From Butyriboletus loyo (lineage: Eukaryota > Basidiomycota > Agaricomycetes > Boletales > Boletaceae): DNA of 64,000 nucleotides. How positions within the stretch are numbered: the stretch's first letter is position 1; the number at the start of each line of letters is the position of its first letter. Positions 22,508-33,968 of this stretch are shown one piece after another. The notes beneath the pieces are model-generated. The model was not told the origin of the DNA, did not search any database, and saw only the letters and a list, made by a program, of their open reading frames with translations. The stretch covers positions 784,317 through 848,316 of the forward strand of contig JBBPSI010000001.1 of NCBI GenBank assembly GCA_038093515.1. Reading direction: 5' to 3'. The position numbers were made by a program, and so were the translations under genes.

Positions 22508-24744
22508 CTAACCGACCGCCAACCTCCGCCTCGAAAACGACCCGTTCAAGTCCAACCGAAGCAGCAGTCGCTCCACATGCCGTCGCACCTCCCCATTCCA
22601 TTCCATTCCCTTTCCTCTCACAAACGTCCGCTGAAACACCGTCTGGTTCCCCGTGCTCGTCATCAGGATCGACTTGGACGCATCCCCTGTCGCAGTAAAC
22701 GGCTGTTGGGAAGTTGAGAGCGACAGCTGTTCGTAGAACGAATCTAGGAGCGCATGCAGACTCTGTGGATCGCTCAGAGCCGTGCTATACTCGGCGCACA
22801 CGATACTCACCTTGTTGATCTCCCATACCACTTGCAGCCGCTCCTGGACCATCACACCTACCTTGTCATCACCGGCTGCGAGACTGCCCTCAAACAACAA
22901 AGCCGGAAGCACGTCTCCACCCCATCGCTCAACTTGTGCCACGAACCGTTCACAGACTTCGAAAACAGGTCGGAGGATCGCAGCGAGGGTCGGATGGGAA
23001 AGCAAGCATCCCGTCACGAGACGCTCCAAATATGTAGTATGGAGGTTCCGAAGTGTCGTAAAGTCGAGATATGTTCGATCAGTGTTCGCTCCTGCATCTA
23101 CGCTGCCGCCGCTCTGTGAAGCCTTTCGACTAACGCTCTCGGATCGTGCACGCTGAGGTTTGTTCAGTAGTTCCCTGAACCGCCTGAACTCTTCGTCGAC
23201 AACGTCCACCATGACGTATCCCAACAAACTGTCGAGAAACCATCCCATGTCCCTGACGACCCCCCAACCGCAACGAAGCAGTTGCTTCCGCACCTCAACG
23301 TCCTCCGTAGTGCCACCCTCTCCAAGGCCCGTCCATCTGCGTCGAGCTCGTTGAGCATTGGACAACGACGTCCAGCACGTATGAATGCGAGTGTGCGTTT
23401 TGCGCAATGACGAAAGATAGTTGAACAATGCGGAGTAAATCTGCAGATCCGAAGGGTGAAGGAAAAGGTCAAGAGGCCAGGCTACGCCATACGTGAGAAC
23501 GAGAGTGGTCCCGAGAAGGAGGTCATCAAAAGAAGTGATCTCCCCAAGATTACTGGTCGTCGACGATGAAAGCACCTTGTCGCTGAGAGAAGGGAGCAAG
23601 GGCCGAATTGGCCCAGAAGGCATCTGAAATTTGAGGTGCAACAGGGACGAGTCATGTTGAGCTGTCGTCCCAAGAGATGCTCTGAGGAGAGCAAGGTTCA
23701 GATCTTGTTCCCTGATCATGGAAGCGCCGCCAGAACGTGTGGTTAAGCGGGATATTTTGAGGTGTTCGATGTCTCGTATGAGGGCCAAGCTAAATTCCCC
23801 ATTGCGCAAAAGGAAGTAGTTTGCTCTGCGAAATGTGAGCACGAATACGATCCTGAGCTGTGATACGCTTACAGTGACACGACGGATTCTTCTACGTCCT
23901 TGCGCGTGAGTACGTTTAGCCATAGCCATTCGCTGACGTTCGTCCGGATTTGAGAAATGATCAAGTCAAATCTGTACTGGTCTTCAGGCAGTACCGTGTC
24001 AAGCAAATTGGTGTGCTGTAGGGCCTGTTCTCGGGGAATCTGACTTTCCCATTTCTTCTTTTTTACCGTTGCGATGGCTCGCCCGACATAGATGATAGAT
24101 TCGCGCGAGTGATGAGATACGCACGAGGGCATCGTGCCTTCAAGAAGTGTATAGTTGTCCGACGCCAGAGGGTCGACGGGTGACAGAGACCCATGAACCA
24201 AGAACGCGGCAAGCTGCCCGCGCCACGTACGTTGAACCGCAACTGCCAAGGAAGACATAATCTGGGAGATGCGATGTACGCCCGTCTTTGAACGAACGAG
24301 CAGCATGTCGATCAGTGGACCGGGCTGCCACTGGTCTTCACATTCGAGTTGTTTCATCAGGAACTCAAGTGCGGCGAGTGGCGCGTCCCATTCTGCAAAG
24401 GTTGCACGCACCGCGGCAAGTGGGACGAAAAATCCCTGACCGACGAGCTCCGGATCACGGCGGAGAATTTTAGCTTCGGTGTCTACGACCAAAGTCTCGT
24501 AGTCGTCTTTGAGAATCTGGTTGAGTGCCGCGCACAACGCGCAGACGTATCTTGAATGCGATCGCGAAAGCGTTTCACATGCATTTTTAATTTCACGGTA
24601 TCGAAGGGCGATCTGGCCGAGCACCTGGAGACATTGTTCCTCACCGGGGTGTAGGAGAGGACGAAAGGCGGGATGTAAGTTATAATCCGAGGTGAATAGC
24701 GAGGAGGAATGGCCAGCGAGGACGAGCAGGACCTCTGCAATCAT
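22508..24744 (-). CDS. GCP4: Gamma-tubulin complex component 4 (Spc97/Spc98 family)
   Basis: GRIP-domain protein of the gamma-tubulin ring complex, which nucleates microtubules. The start MIAEVLLVLAGHSSSLF is typical of GCP4. GRIP1-like blocks include LHPGEEQCLQVLGQIALRYR and AALNQILKDDYETLV. After a single visible intron near 23820-23870, which joins ESVVSL to ANYFLLRNGEFSLALIRD, GRIP2 blocks include VAWPLDLFLHPSDLQIYSAL, FNYLSSLRKTHTRIHTCW and THHTYLERLV-like helices. The protein is about 725 residues, as expected for GCP4, the shortest GCP. It is 122 bases head-to-head from the TBC gene. Confidence 0.9.
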
Positions 24745-24866
24745 CTGAAGCGCTCCACGGAGATGATGGTCACATTTCAGGTCGTCTTCGCGGTCGACGG
24801 TGGAGTCGACGCCTCATCACAGCCACCACTTTGACGGAACTGCCAGTGACCAAGACTGCGTTCCTC

Positions 24867-26965
24867 ATGTCCTCCACTAACCCCTCGATACTGGAACGGC
24901 AGCCAGGCAAGGGAATACAGGTGCAACTCGCTCTGGACGATGCGTTTGCCGACGGGGACGACCAGCCCTTCCAGTTCAGTACTGCAGTCGCTCGCAAACA
25001 TTTTGCTGAAAAACATCAGGCGACAGTGATATCGATAGCCTCAGTGGGGGAACTCGACACCTCGGTATCAACGCTTTGCCTGGATGGCAGCACCTCCGGC
25101 ACCAAGTCAGACTCAGTCAGCTTTGCGTCGTGCAACTCGCAGTCACACACACCTGTCGAGCAAGAGTCATCACACGATCTGTCAATTATCCCATTGTCGG
25201 AGCCCGAGAAACAGGCAGACCATCACGCCAACGTGTTGCACGAAAGAGACTACAACATGGAGGAACCTGCTCACCCTACGGTGCACATTGACGTCTCTAA
25301 ACCACCATCAAGCCGCGTCTCTGTCATGACACAAATTGGGAGTAGCACTCCAACATCTGACAGGGCACATAATCTTGAAGCCCACAGTCCTACGCCATCA
25401 GCACCGGATTTGCCACCGATGACCGCTTCCTCGTCTCCAGATTCCCAGGTGTCAGTCCCACCACCACAAAGTCACAGACCGCCCCGTTCAACCGGACCAA
25501 CTGCACTTCAAAAGGTGATGAGCAGGACACGACCACACTTTCTTCCCCCAAAGGATCCGCAAGAAGACCTAAAGCACCTCGCTGGTTGGCAAGCTATGAT
25601 GAATCAGAGTCGGGCGGCAGGTGACACGTTTCAACTCACCATTTTATCTTCATTCTGAAGCGGGACCTACAGAAGCAAAACGGCGAAAGGCTCTACAAGA
25701 ACACAGGTTAGCTCGTGAGCTCCGAATTGAGCAATCCATTCATGTATGGGAGAAGGTGATAGTCGCTGACTGGCGTGTCGTACATCGAGATCCTGGCCTT
25801 CGCAAGCTATGGTGGAATGGTATTCCTGCAAAATGGCGGGCCTCGATGTGGGAGCGTGCTACAGGCAATGCATTGACTCTGAGCACAGGTACATCAGTCG
25901 TCGAAAGATAATTCTGACCAATTCATGGAATCTTTAGATAATTACCGCACTTGTCTCTCACGCGCAAAAAGGGCCTTATCTTCACGCGTCTTCCCTGTGG
26001 AAACATTTGAGGCGATCGAAAAAGACATACTTGTCACACTCCCTGCTCTCCATATTTTTCACCCAGAGAGTGGTCCTCTCTACCAAGACTTGAAGGATAT
26101 GCTTTGCGCATGGGTCGTCTCACGTGCAGATGAAGGCTTGGGATATACCCCTGGGACATCAAGGATAGCTGCTATGATCCTTCTCAACATGTCCGCACCG
26201 CAAGGCTTCGTAGTTATGAGAAATCTACTAGAAAGACATTGTTTGAGATCCTTTTATGGGGACGCGAGCACAAAAGAAGACGTGAGTCAGATTAATGGGA
26301 AACGACACAGTCTGACTGAACCACAGCACCCAGGTTGAGGCATATTATCGGTGAGAATTCCATGGCACCACATTTTGTGTGATGCCTAACTTGGGGAGCA
26401 GAATTTTTGACACTTTGCTGGCAGACAGTATGCCAAAGAGTGAGTGGTGTCTTCTTGCACATGGGTGCGACGGCGATTGAAAGGTTTACCTGAACCCAGT
26501 ATATTTCAACTTCAAACAGCACCAGATATCACCAGCTGCATATCTCCCTGGCTGGCTGATACCGCTGTTTCTGGATCATTTGCCTTTCGAGGCATGTGCC
26601 AGACTATGGGATGTAGTGATGCTTGAAGGCGATTCGTTTCTGTTCCGAGCGGCGCTTGCTGTTCTAGCAATTTTAGAGCCACGACTTTTTTTCCCTGAGC
26701 GACAGGAACTCCTCGACCTTCTCAAGTGAGCCAATATGCAAATTTAACATTGCATACTGACTAGGACGTGTTACTCTGTCTCAGGGGTGAGAATAAAGCC
26801 GCCATTGAAGTGGCTCGGCGCGACGGCGGTGTTCTTGACGGCGGAAAATACGAGATATATGGAGTTGATGAGGAGACGCTCTGGGATCAAATTGAAAGTA
26901 TGGGTGAATGGTGGAGGGAGGCGACGTGGAGGAGATTGACACAACGCGAATTACCGGACCTGTAG
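24867..26965 (+). CDS. TBC-domain protein lacking both catalytic fingers
   Basis: RabGAP-family protein. The first ATG in the frame is at 24867. A long disordered Ser/Pro/Thr-rich N-terminus of about 250 residues ends at the donor at 25621. The TBC domain starts with WWNGIPAKWRASMWERATGN. The arginine-finger motif, normally IxxDxxR, reads IEKDILV, and the glutamine-finger motif YxQG reads YTPG, so both GAP residues are absent. The fold is otherwise well kept: GPLYQDLKDMLCAWVVSRAD, FVVMRNLLERHCLRSFYGD, PAAYLPGWLIPLFLDHLPFE and LWDVVMLEGDSFLFRAALAV. The end reads WWREATWRRLTQRELPDL. It may bind a Rab without activating hydrolysis. It is convergent with RRP1, with 38 bases between stops. Confidence 0.87.
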
Positions 26966-27003
26966 CTAACACGTCGCACGAATCAGCGAGTGCATTGCGG
27001 TTG

Positions 27004-28117
27004 TCACTCTACACTATCTTCATCATCCTCTACTGCAGTTTTATATAATGCATACATCTTTCTTCGATTTGTATCTCTGGTGTCCTCGGCGCTCGCAACG
27101 GCGAATATTTTTTGCAAAATGGCTTCTCGTAATGTGCTATGGAGCATTGGACCGCCTGTGTAAGGTGCATCTGCACAGGCATTCGAGAGGATTGTGGGAT
27201 ACCCAAGGCCCGAGACTCGTGCTCGTTTGTGAGGACTTGACGTTCGTGGCCGCAATGCTGCGAGTAATGGCCTAAACAACGATTGTTCAAGATGCTTATA
27301 CGTCGCGCTCGTCGGTGTATGGGCGGCGAAAGATATGAAAGGGGTCAATAATGCGATGATGGGGACGGGGGCGGGTGAATCGGAAGCAGACATGGCCTTT
27401 TCTAGTTCTTCTAGGTACATTTCTCCCACGTGGAAGGTAAGGCCAGTTGGCACGCGTACATCGGTGGGGCTGGTGAAAGATCTAAATCGATTGGGAGAAG
27501 GTTCAGGAAAGAGAATTTACCAGAGCGGACCACCTGTATTTGTAAGTATGGAGGTATATTCCTGAAGAGCTGAGGGGTCCCATTTAGCTCGTATGAGGAG
27601 CCTGAAGGAGGCATTGAGAAAACGCCGGACGAGCATATAATACTTGTCCATTCTTGGAGAAGATTGAGCGGCGAGCAGGACGGGGACGCGTGTGGTACAT
27701 ACCGTAGGCGGTCTATTCCATTCCATTCCCTGACTGTGGTGATCCAGAAGCCCTCGAGAAAACTTAGTGAAGACGGGATGCTGGTGATCGTCAGCAGAAG
27801 CTCTGCCAACTCCTGGGCGAGATCCTGTTGTACGCGAGGCTTATCGGACATCCAAAAACCTAGGACGGACATGATACAACTAGTGAGGGATGATGAACGG
27901 GGACTTGCAGTAGAACAATCCTTTCCACAACTTGGCGATCTCGATTTCTGGTAGGGCATTTTTTTCGGAATTAGAGAGGAACAAGGCGAGTTGTTTGACT
28001 GCCTTGTCCCTTGTCTTTTTGTCTAAGAAAAGCTGGTGAGAAAAGAGACGGAGTGGAAACAAAAGACACACCGGACGATGCAAGATACTTGCCCAATGGC
28101 GGCGACGAGGAGGTCAT
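27004..28117 (-). CDS. RRP1: Ribosomal RNA processing protein RRP1 (Nop52 family)
   Basis: Nucleolar protein needed for 27S pre-rRNA processing in 60S subunit assembly. The start is MTSSSPPLGKYLASS. An intron using the acceptor directly before ACAAAAAGAC gives SSDKKTRDKAVKQLALFLS, the diagnostic Nop52 opening. Then come LPEIEIAKLWKGLFYC, FWMSDKPRVQQDLAQELAEL, FLEGFWITTVREWNGIDRLR, MDKYYMLVRRFLNASF, PTGLTFHVGEMYLEELEKA and LLTPFISFAAHT. The C-terminus is short and acidic (EDDEDSVE). It is about 330 residues, lacks the long basic tail of animal Nop52 and is close to the yeast form. It shares a 115-base divergent promoter with the hydroxyisourate hydrolase. Confidence 0.92.
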
Positions 28118-28232
28118 TGTCTGTTCTCGATCGGATCGGATTGCGGAAGCGAAAGGATATCAGTGTTGCACTAGCGGAGTTTCAAACTAAACCAAGCGGT
28201 CCGCTCGACTTGAAAGTGAACGTGAACAAAAG

Positions 28233-28783
28233 ATGAAAGGACCCATCACATGCCATGGTCAGCTCTTCGTCGTCGTCGTCGTCGTCGTCGACGACTGTGC
28301 CCACTGACAATCACAGTCCTCGACGTTTCCCTTGGAAAGCCCGCTGAGGGTGTCCACATCAATCTCCAGGTTTATCGCGATGAGGGTGTTGTGGGCGTAT
28401 TCGATCCTGTCTCTCAGCAGTTCAGTCCTTTTTCTTTCTCTGGATCCATCGTTAACCATTCCGCCCTCCAGTACCACCGACGCCGACGGTCGCTGCATGA
28501 CACTCCTCCCCCCACGCGACTCCGAGAAGGCGAAAGAAGCCCCTCATCTCCAGATCACCGCTGGGATATACAAGATCGTTTTCAAGCCACAAGAATATTT
28601 TGAACAGACTGGCAGAAAGTGTTTTTATCCCTGGATTGAGGTCTTCAACGCAGCGGACACGTGTCTCTTTGTTACTGACCAACCATCCCATAGATCCCCT
28701 TCCGAGTCGAAAATCCAGACGAGCATCACCACATTCCCCTCCTCATCAGCCCGTACTCATTCACCACATATAGGGGTAGTTAA
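28233..28783 (+). CDS. 5-hydroxyisourate hydrolase (transthyretin-like)
   Basis: Hydrolyses 5-hydroxyisourate, the urate oxidase product, in purine catabolism. I resolve four exons: 28233-28257, 28317-28419, 28472-28640 and 28694-28783, 387 bases in total giving 128 residues. Exon 1 encodes MKGPITCH, and the splice completes the family motif CHVLDVSLGKPA with its catalytic His. Then come DADGRC, AGIYKIVFKPQEYFEQTG, FYPWIE, PDEHHHIPLLISPYS and the terminal YRGS, all diagnostic. A longer open frame from 28250 through intron 1 would lose the His and give a poly-Arg run; it is an artefact. There is no extra targeting signal beyond the terminal RGS. Confidence 0.94.
28266..28293 (+). repeat. CGT trinucleotide microsatellite in an intron
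   Basis: About eight tandem CGT units fill the middle of the 59-base first intron (28258-28316) of the hydroxyisourate hydrolase gene. Read as coding sequence it would give poly-Arg or poly-Ser, which could mislead gene prediction. Its length is probably polymorphic. Confidence 0.85.
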
Positions 28784-28900
28784 TTCACGGCCTCCCTCCC
28801 ACTGCAGCAATTATATTTAATACAAAGTGTAGCACCCAGCATTAAAGTGCGAGTCTGATCCAGCGCGTGCCGTGGACGCGGCTACTCGAATGCGCAAGCG

Positions 28901-29696
28901 CTATTGTACGAGTACCCTCGCGTATTGCACTCCCTTGATGTGCACTCCCCGCATGGAAGATTTGACGTTTTGAATGAACATATCCCGGTTCTTTCGCAAC
29001 TCTTCCGCAGCCTCTGCAAACTCATCAACAAACAGCACGACACTGATCATGTCCTCCTACCTTTGTTCAATGGATCATCCGCATTCGGCTCCAGGAACAG
29101 ATACTGTAGTCCGACCATCACTGAATTCAGATTCAACACTGGCTTCCAGTCTTCTCGAAGAATGTTCAAGCAAACGTTGCCCTCTAAATCTACGTTGGGA
29201 TGATATATCTTGATGACGATCAGTACTTCATGAGCCAAATACACTGGGAAACGCGTACGGTTTGTGTGCACTTGACCTTTGGTGGCTCATGGGGGTAGTT
29301 GTTGTTGATCGTAAACGAGAAGACAAATGCTCCGCCGCGATACATTCCTGTATTGACTGGTGGTAGACGTCAGAGCTTGAGAGGACACATATTCTCAAAC
29401 CTTCATCAGGGGTGATGGTGAGCGTGAAGTTCAGGAGATCAGCTGGGTCGGGGAAATGCGTCTTCATCGTTGGTGGTAGGTCAAGTTCGGTCAGGTCTGG
29501 TACATTGGCGAGGTCCACAGGGCATCCAAGACGACCATTGGGAGTGACTGGACAGACCTTTCTGCACGCGTATCTGTGCGGCGCTGGTCTTTGGCTTCTT
29601 CTTCGCCGCCGCTTCCTCGTTCTTCTTCATGCTAAGGATCTGGACGACAGATGAGTCATAGGGCCCGTCTACGGTAGTGGTGCAGACCTTCAACAT
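28901..29696 (-). CDS. UBC12: NEDD8-conjugating enzyme UBC12
   Basis: E2 enzyme that transfers NEDD8/Rub1 to cullins. The start MLK is spliced to [20 protein letters not shown], the N-terminal extension that docks on the NEDD8 E1. The catalytic core has [41 protein letters not shown], then [20 protein letters not shown], where the Cys after NV is the thioester cysteine. [20 protein letters not shown] and the tail [11 protein letters not shown] complete it. Five or six small exons are needed. The stop is 117 bases from that of the hydroxyisourate hydrolase, convergent. The start is 118 bases divergent from the 2-oxoglutarate oxygenase gene. Confidence 0.95.
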
Positions 29697-29814
29697 GGTG
29701 AACTATTCGCTGGGAGATGGTGGGGTGAGGTAGAAATGTTGCGGCATGTGCCGAGGGGACAGACCACATCGTGCGTGGTGACCGTTAGCGATGACTCCGA
29801 TAGCTTGATCCATC

Positions 29815-31198
29815 ATGTCCAATCTATCAGAGACGCTGCCAGTCATCGACCTCGACCTCTTTCTCTCAGAGCACGACAGCTCCGAGCGAGTACAGCAAGA
29901 GTGCAAAAGGGTACGCACACCAAGCTTTTGCGTCCAAGCTTGCAAATGCACATCTCTGCTAGGCTGCCGACGCTCTGATATCGTACGGGGCTCTCCTCGT
30001 ACATGACTCTCGCGTGTCAGAAGAGGACAACAGCGTCTTCCTCGATCTCGTCGAGGACTACTTTGCACAAGCACTCCAGGAACTCAGAAAGGACGAGCGC
30101 CCTGAGATTTCATATCAGGTCGGGGTTACCCTCGAGAACACCGAGAAGCCAATGTGTGCCGTTCACCAGCCCTGTCTCGACATCATCGCCCGCCTTGATC
30201 CTTCTGAAAGACCCTTGGACATCTCTGGTCACCACCCGGATCCCAAATGTCGGTTCTTTTGGAAAATGGGCACCCCGCCTCCATACGAGACACAATACCC
30301 GGCGCTAAATGCACCTAACGTTATTCCTCAAGCCCCTGTCTTCAGGGACATCTGGCAGCCCACCATGCAGAAGTGGGGCAGGTCCATGATGGCTGCGTAT
30401 GACATTCTCTTTCCACGCCTAATGTCGCTTATGTGTATTTTTTGTCAAGCGTCGAGAATATCGCGGAGATGACTGCGATTGGCCTTGGACTCCCTCGAGA
30501 CACAATCAAGGAGGCAGGAAAATACGGGCAAGGGTACATCCATCCACTGCGAGACTACACCTTGACTGTATCCGCACAGACCGCATTTACTTGGTCCAAC
30601 TGCTTCTGATCTCATTAAATACGGCGAGAAAGATACCATTTTGGCAGGATTCCATACCGATCTCAATTGTCTCACTATTCACGGTCGCTCGCGATACCCA
30701 GGCCTCCATATTTGGGCACGGAACACTGGAAAGCGCATTCCCGTCAGATTTCCGCCAACTGGACGCTTTCTTCTCGTACAAGCAGGAAAGCAAATCGAGT
30801 ATCTCACTGGAGGCCTTATCAAGGCTGGCTTCCATGAAGTGGTCGTAAATGAAGCGACTGTCGATGTGGGTCGTGTGTGGATACATGACTTCTGTGCTTG
30901 ACATGTACATTTCTAGACCATCGCGAAACGCAAGCTTAGCCACCCAGATCGGCCACTTATCAGAATCTCATCGACCTGCTTCTGGCACCTTTCTTCCGAT
31001 TACGATCTCTCCCCTCTGCCGACGTTGGTAGAGCGCGCAAAAACGTTTGAGGGAGTGCCTGATGCAGAAATCGCGAGTTTGTATCCCCCTGTGAAAGTAG
31101 GACAACAAGTTCAGAAGTAAGCGCTTTGTGCTCTTTGCCGAAGTTTTCGACTGACGAAGTATCGCAGTGAACTCAAACACATAGCCCTCATGGCCTGA
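29815..31198 (+). CDS. 2-oxoglutarate/Fe(II)-dependent oxygenase, isopenicillin N synthase-like
   Basis: Non-haem iron dioxygenase fold. The start MSNLSETLPVIDLDLFLSEH is the usual N-terminal strand of the DIOX_N domain. The iron ligands are visible: His and Asp in FHTDLNCLTIHGR, and the distal His in LIKAGFHEVVVNEAT. The 2-oxoglutarate-binding Arg-x-Ser is RIS in LIRISSTCFWHL. Also seen are PGLHIWARNTGKRIPV and FLLVQAGKQIEYLTGG. The last codons, ELKHIALMA, come from a tiny final exon. Substrate unknown. The neighbours are housekeeping genes, so the context does not point to a secondary-metabolite cluster. Confidence 0.88.
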
Positions 31199-31314
31199 TG
31201 AACACCACGGTGAAATCCATATCACATGATGCGTAATGCAGCTTGTAGTTTTTCGTGTGTAGTTGAAGTTGAATTCAATTATCATTAGCGTATGGGACGA
31301 GTTGAAAGATACAT

Positions 31315-33734
31315 TTATTTTCCACAGGGAATCGCAACCCCCAAAACGCGGAGGACACTTTGAAGCTTAACCGTCATTTCGTCCCATTCTGCCTGAGGGT
31401 CCGAGAGGGCTGTGATAGCACCACCAGCACCCATAACCCACTCTTCCACGTCAGAGTCGGTGGCTGACTCTGCGGTCTTTGGGAAGGAAGGTTCGGAGGA
31501 TTGGTTGTACCGGCCATCGTATTTAAAGCAACTCCGGATGGTAACCGACCAATCTCCACCACCTCCTACGCACCAGTAACCAAAGACACCTGAATAGACG
31601 CTCCGTTCGTTGTCTTCGAGGGTCTGCAGGATTTCGACACTACGCTTCTTTGGCGCTCCGGTCATGCTACCTATAAAATACGAGCTTCAGACGACGCGAA
31701 TGAGTGTGATCATAGATCCCTACCAGGCGGGAGGCTACGCCTCAACAACTCCCAACCGAGGGCACCATTGGCATACCGAGTGTCCAGTTCATCCGCACCA
31801 CAAGTGGGTCTCCCTTGAATGACGCTGACGAGTTGCCAGACAGTCTTGTATTCCTCGACCGTGCAAAATTGAGTTACTTCAACGTCTTCACCGACGACAT
31901 TGTAGAGATCGTGGCGTATGAGGTCGACTATCATCAGGTTCTCCGCGACTTCTTTCACGCTACCTCGAAGCGCTTGTTCTGCGACGGCACGTGTGATGCC
32001 AGGTCCCTTTCGAACGGTGCCTTTGATGGGACGCAGTTGAAAAGTTGATCCCGGGGGGCGAGAAAAAGAAAGAAAGCGCTCCGGCGATGAAGCCAGCAGT
32101 GTTGTAGGATGTAACCGAAGAAATCCGGAGTGAGGGGCAGGATTCAATTCGCGGAGATGTTTGTAACGTTCCCATGAAGAAGAGTGTCGGCAAGCCTTGT
32201 GAGGGAGAGAGTCGTTTAAAACGACTCTCGTATTAGCTGTGAGGCATAGTTCGTAGGAATCCCCTGCGTAAAGATATTCCTTTGCCATATTGATTCGAGA
32301 AATATACAGCTCCTTATCGGGTGAGATGACGGTTACTGTACCAGGCTGCACCTTCGTTGAAGAAGGGACAACATTATACGAACGAGTAGTATAATCCGGG
32401 ATGGTGAGTTTAAGTCTTGCTGCCGTTTCGGCGAGCCATTCTTCGTCGTTGTCTACGATAGATTGAAGATAAATTATATCCGTCTTGCTGTCGAGAATGA
32501 TGCTACGTTCCACAAATACCAGGTTTACGTCTGGATGACGCTTCTCCGCGGGAGCTGCCGTTGAGGGCACGCCAAGCGATTTGACACCAAGTTCATAAGA
32601 TAAGTAACCGATTAAACCTCCCCAGAAGGGCAAGTCGGATGAGCCACTGCAGGCTTTGCGTTCGCTCATGAACGAAGATAACCACGACCAGACATCGTGT
32701 GATTCTAGATGGATGTGGGAAACTGACTTGCCCATGTGAAGTGATAGGAGGTTATCGCCGATGGAATATGTGATACGAGGAGAGGATGAATGGAGACAGC
32801 CAATGATGGTAAATCGCCCAGGCTGAGCGAGGGATTCCAGCATCACAAAGGGAGATGATTCATCTTTTGCACCGAAAAGCTCGCAAATAGCTACGGTATT
32901 TGCGCCTGGGAGATGCAGAGCGGACGTAAGAACTGTTCCCGGAGATGAGGGACGGGTAGAAGCAAGTGGCGGGTGTGGGTTTGGCCAGGGTGTGCCGAAC
33001 CTTGCTGCAGAGGTGGCGTCCCACGGACGAATGCGACGGCCACGGGTAGCGTTCCATGAACGGGCCAGACGCCAAAAGTTCATCATCACTTCAATGCCTC
33101 CACCTCGAGTGAGAACGGATTCGGGATGATATTGTACCGCCCAGAATGGGTGCTTGGTATGTTTGAGAGCCATGATCGTTTTTTCGATCCTCAAATCATC
33201 AGAAGTCCACGCGAGCACTTCCAGATCTTCCACTCCATTGAGTTGCGCATGGAGGGAATGATAACGAACAGCTTCCACGGTACCGACAGCTTTAAATATG
33301 TCCATTCCCGTGTGTTCCACGACGGAGACTTGACCATGCTTCACGATAGGTAACCTCTCGATCGTCGCCCCACACTCCGTGGCCAGGCTTTGTAGCCCAA
33401 GACATACACCAAAGATAGGTAGTAGATGGTGCTCGTCGAGTTTCCACAAATGCTTGACGACTCCAATGTCCGCAGCCACGTCGGGAGATCCGGGACCGGG
33501 ACCCACGATGATGGCAGTGAAATACTGAAGGAACGGTAGTAGTTCTGATAGTGTTAGTTCATCATTTTTGATGATGTAGATTTGGCTGGATGGTGCTGCT
33601 TTGCGACAAAGGGATGCAAGGCTGAAAGGGAAAAGACTCAGACTGGACAACACTGGAGTTCTATGCGCAACTCACTTGAACGTGAAGGAGTCGTAGGAAT
33701 CCAGAAGGAGGATTCGCTCCGGCACAAAAGACAT
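31315..33734 (-). CDS. ABZ1: Para-aminobenzoate synthase, fused PabA-PabB
   Basis: Bifunctional aminodeoxychorismate synthase of folate synthesis. Exon 1 (start 33734) gives MSFVPERILLLDSYDSFTF and is spliced to NLASLCRKAAPSS. The glutamine amidotransferase half has GPGPGSP, the nucleophile Cys in FGVCLGLQSLA and the His/Glu in VQYHPESVLT. The chorismate-binding half has WGGLIGYLSYELG, YAGDSYELCLTAN, LASSPERFLSF, RPIKGTVRKGPG, EVAENLMIVDLIRHDL and, after a short intron, PPGSMTGAPKKRSVE. The end is VYSGVFGYWCVGG plus a tail. Both active sites appear complete. It is convergent with the oxygenase gene (116 bases) and divergent from TTI1 (234 bases). Confidence 0.94.
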
Positions 33735-33968
33735 GGTCGGTCGGGAAGAGCAGGCGTGAAATCGCTCGGACAGGCTCCGAGCCGGCGATGGATTAGTAGG
33801 CTGCTGGATCCGAAGCTTGTGAAAAAAAATCAAAACGGAGGTCTATGATGGAGACCTACCGTTAGGCTGACATGGAGAAGGGAAGAGGTCAAGTTGTAAC
33901 GAGATGAGTCGCTGTGGCATTGACTAACCTCAACTTGGACGACGTCCACTAATTTGCGCTGGGCTTGC

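Noticed and set aside
22384..23354. Plus-strand open frames opposite GCP4
   Set aside because: They are shadows of the minus-strand coding sequence, with compositionally odd Ser/Arg/Pro-rich translations and no motif.
28250..28470. Poly-Arg N-terminus of the hydroxyisourate hydrolase
   Set aside because: It is an intron read-through. Splicing 28257 to 28317 restores the catalytic CHVLD motif and standard length.
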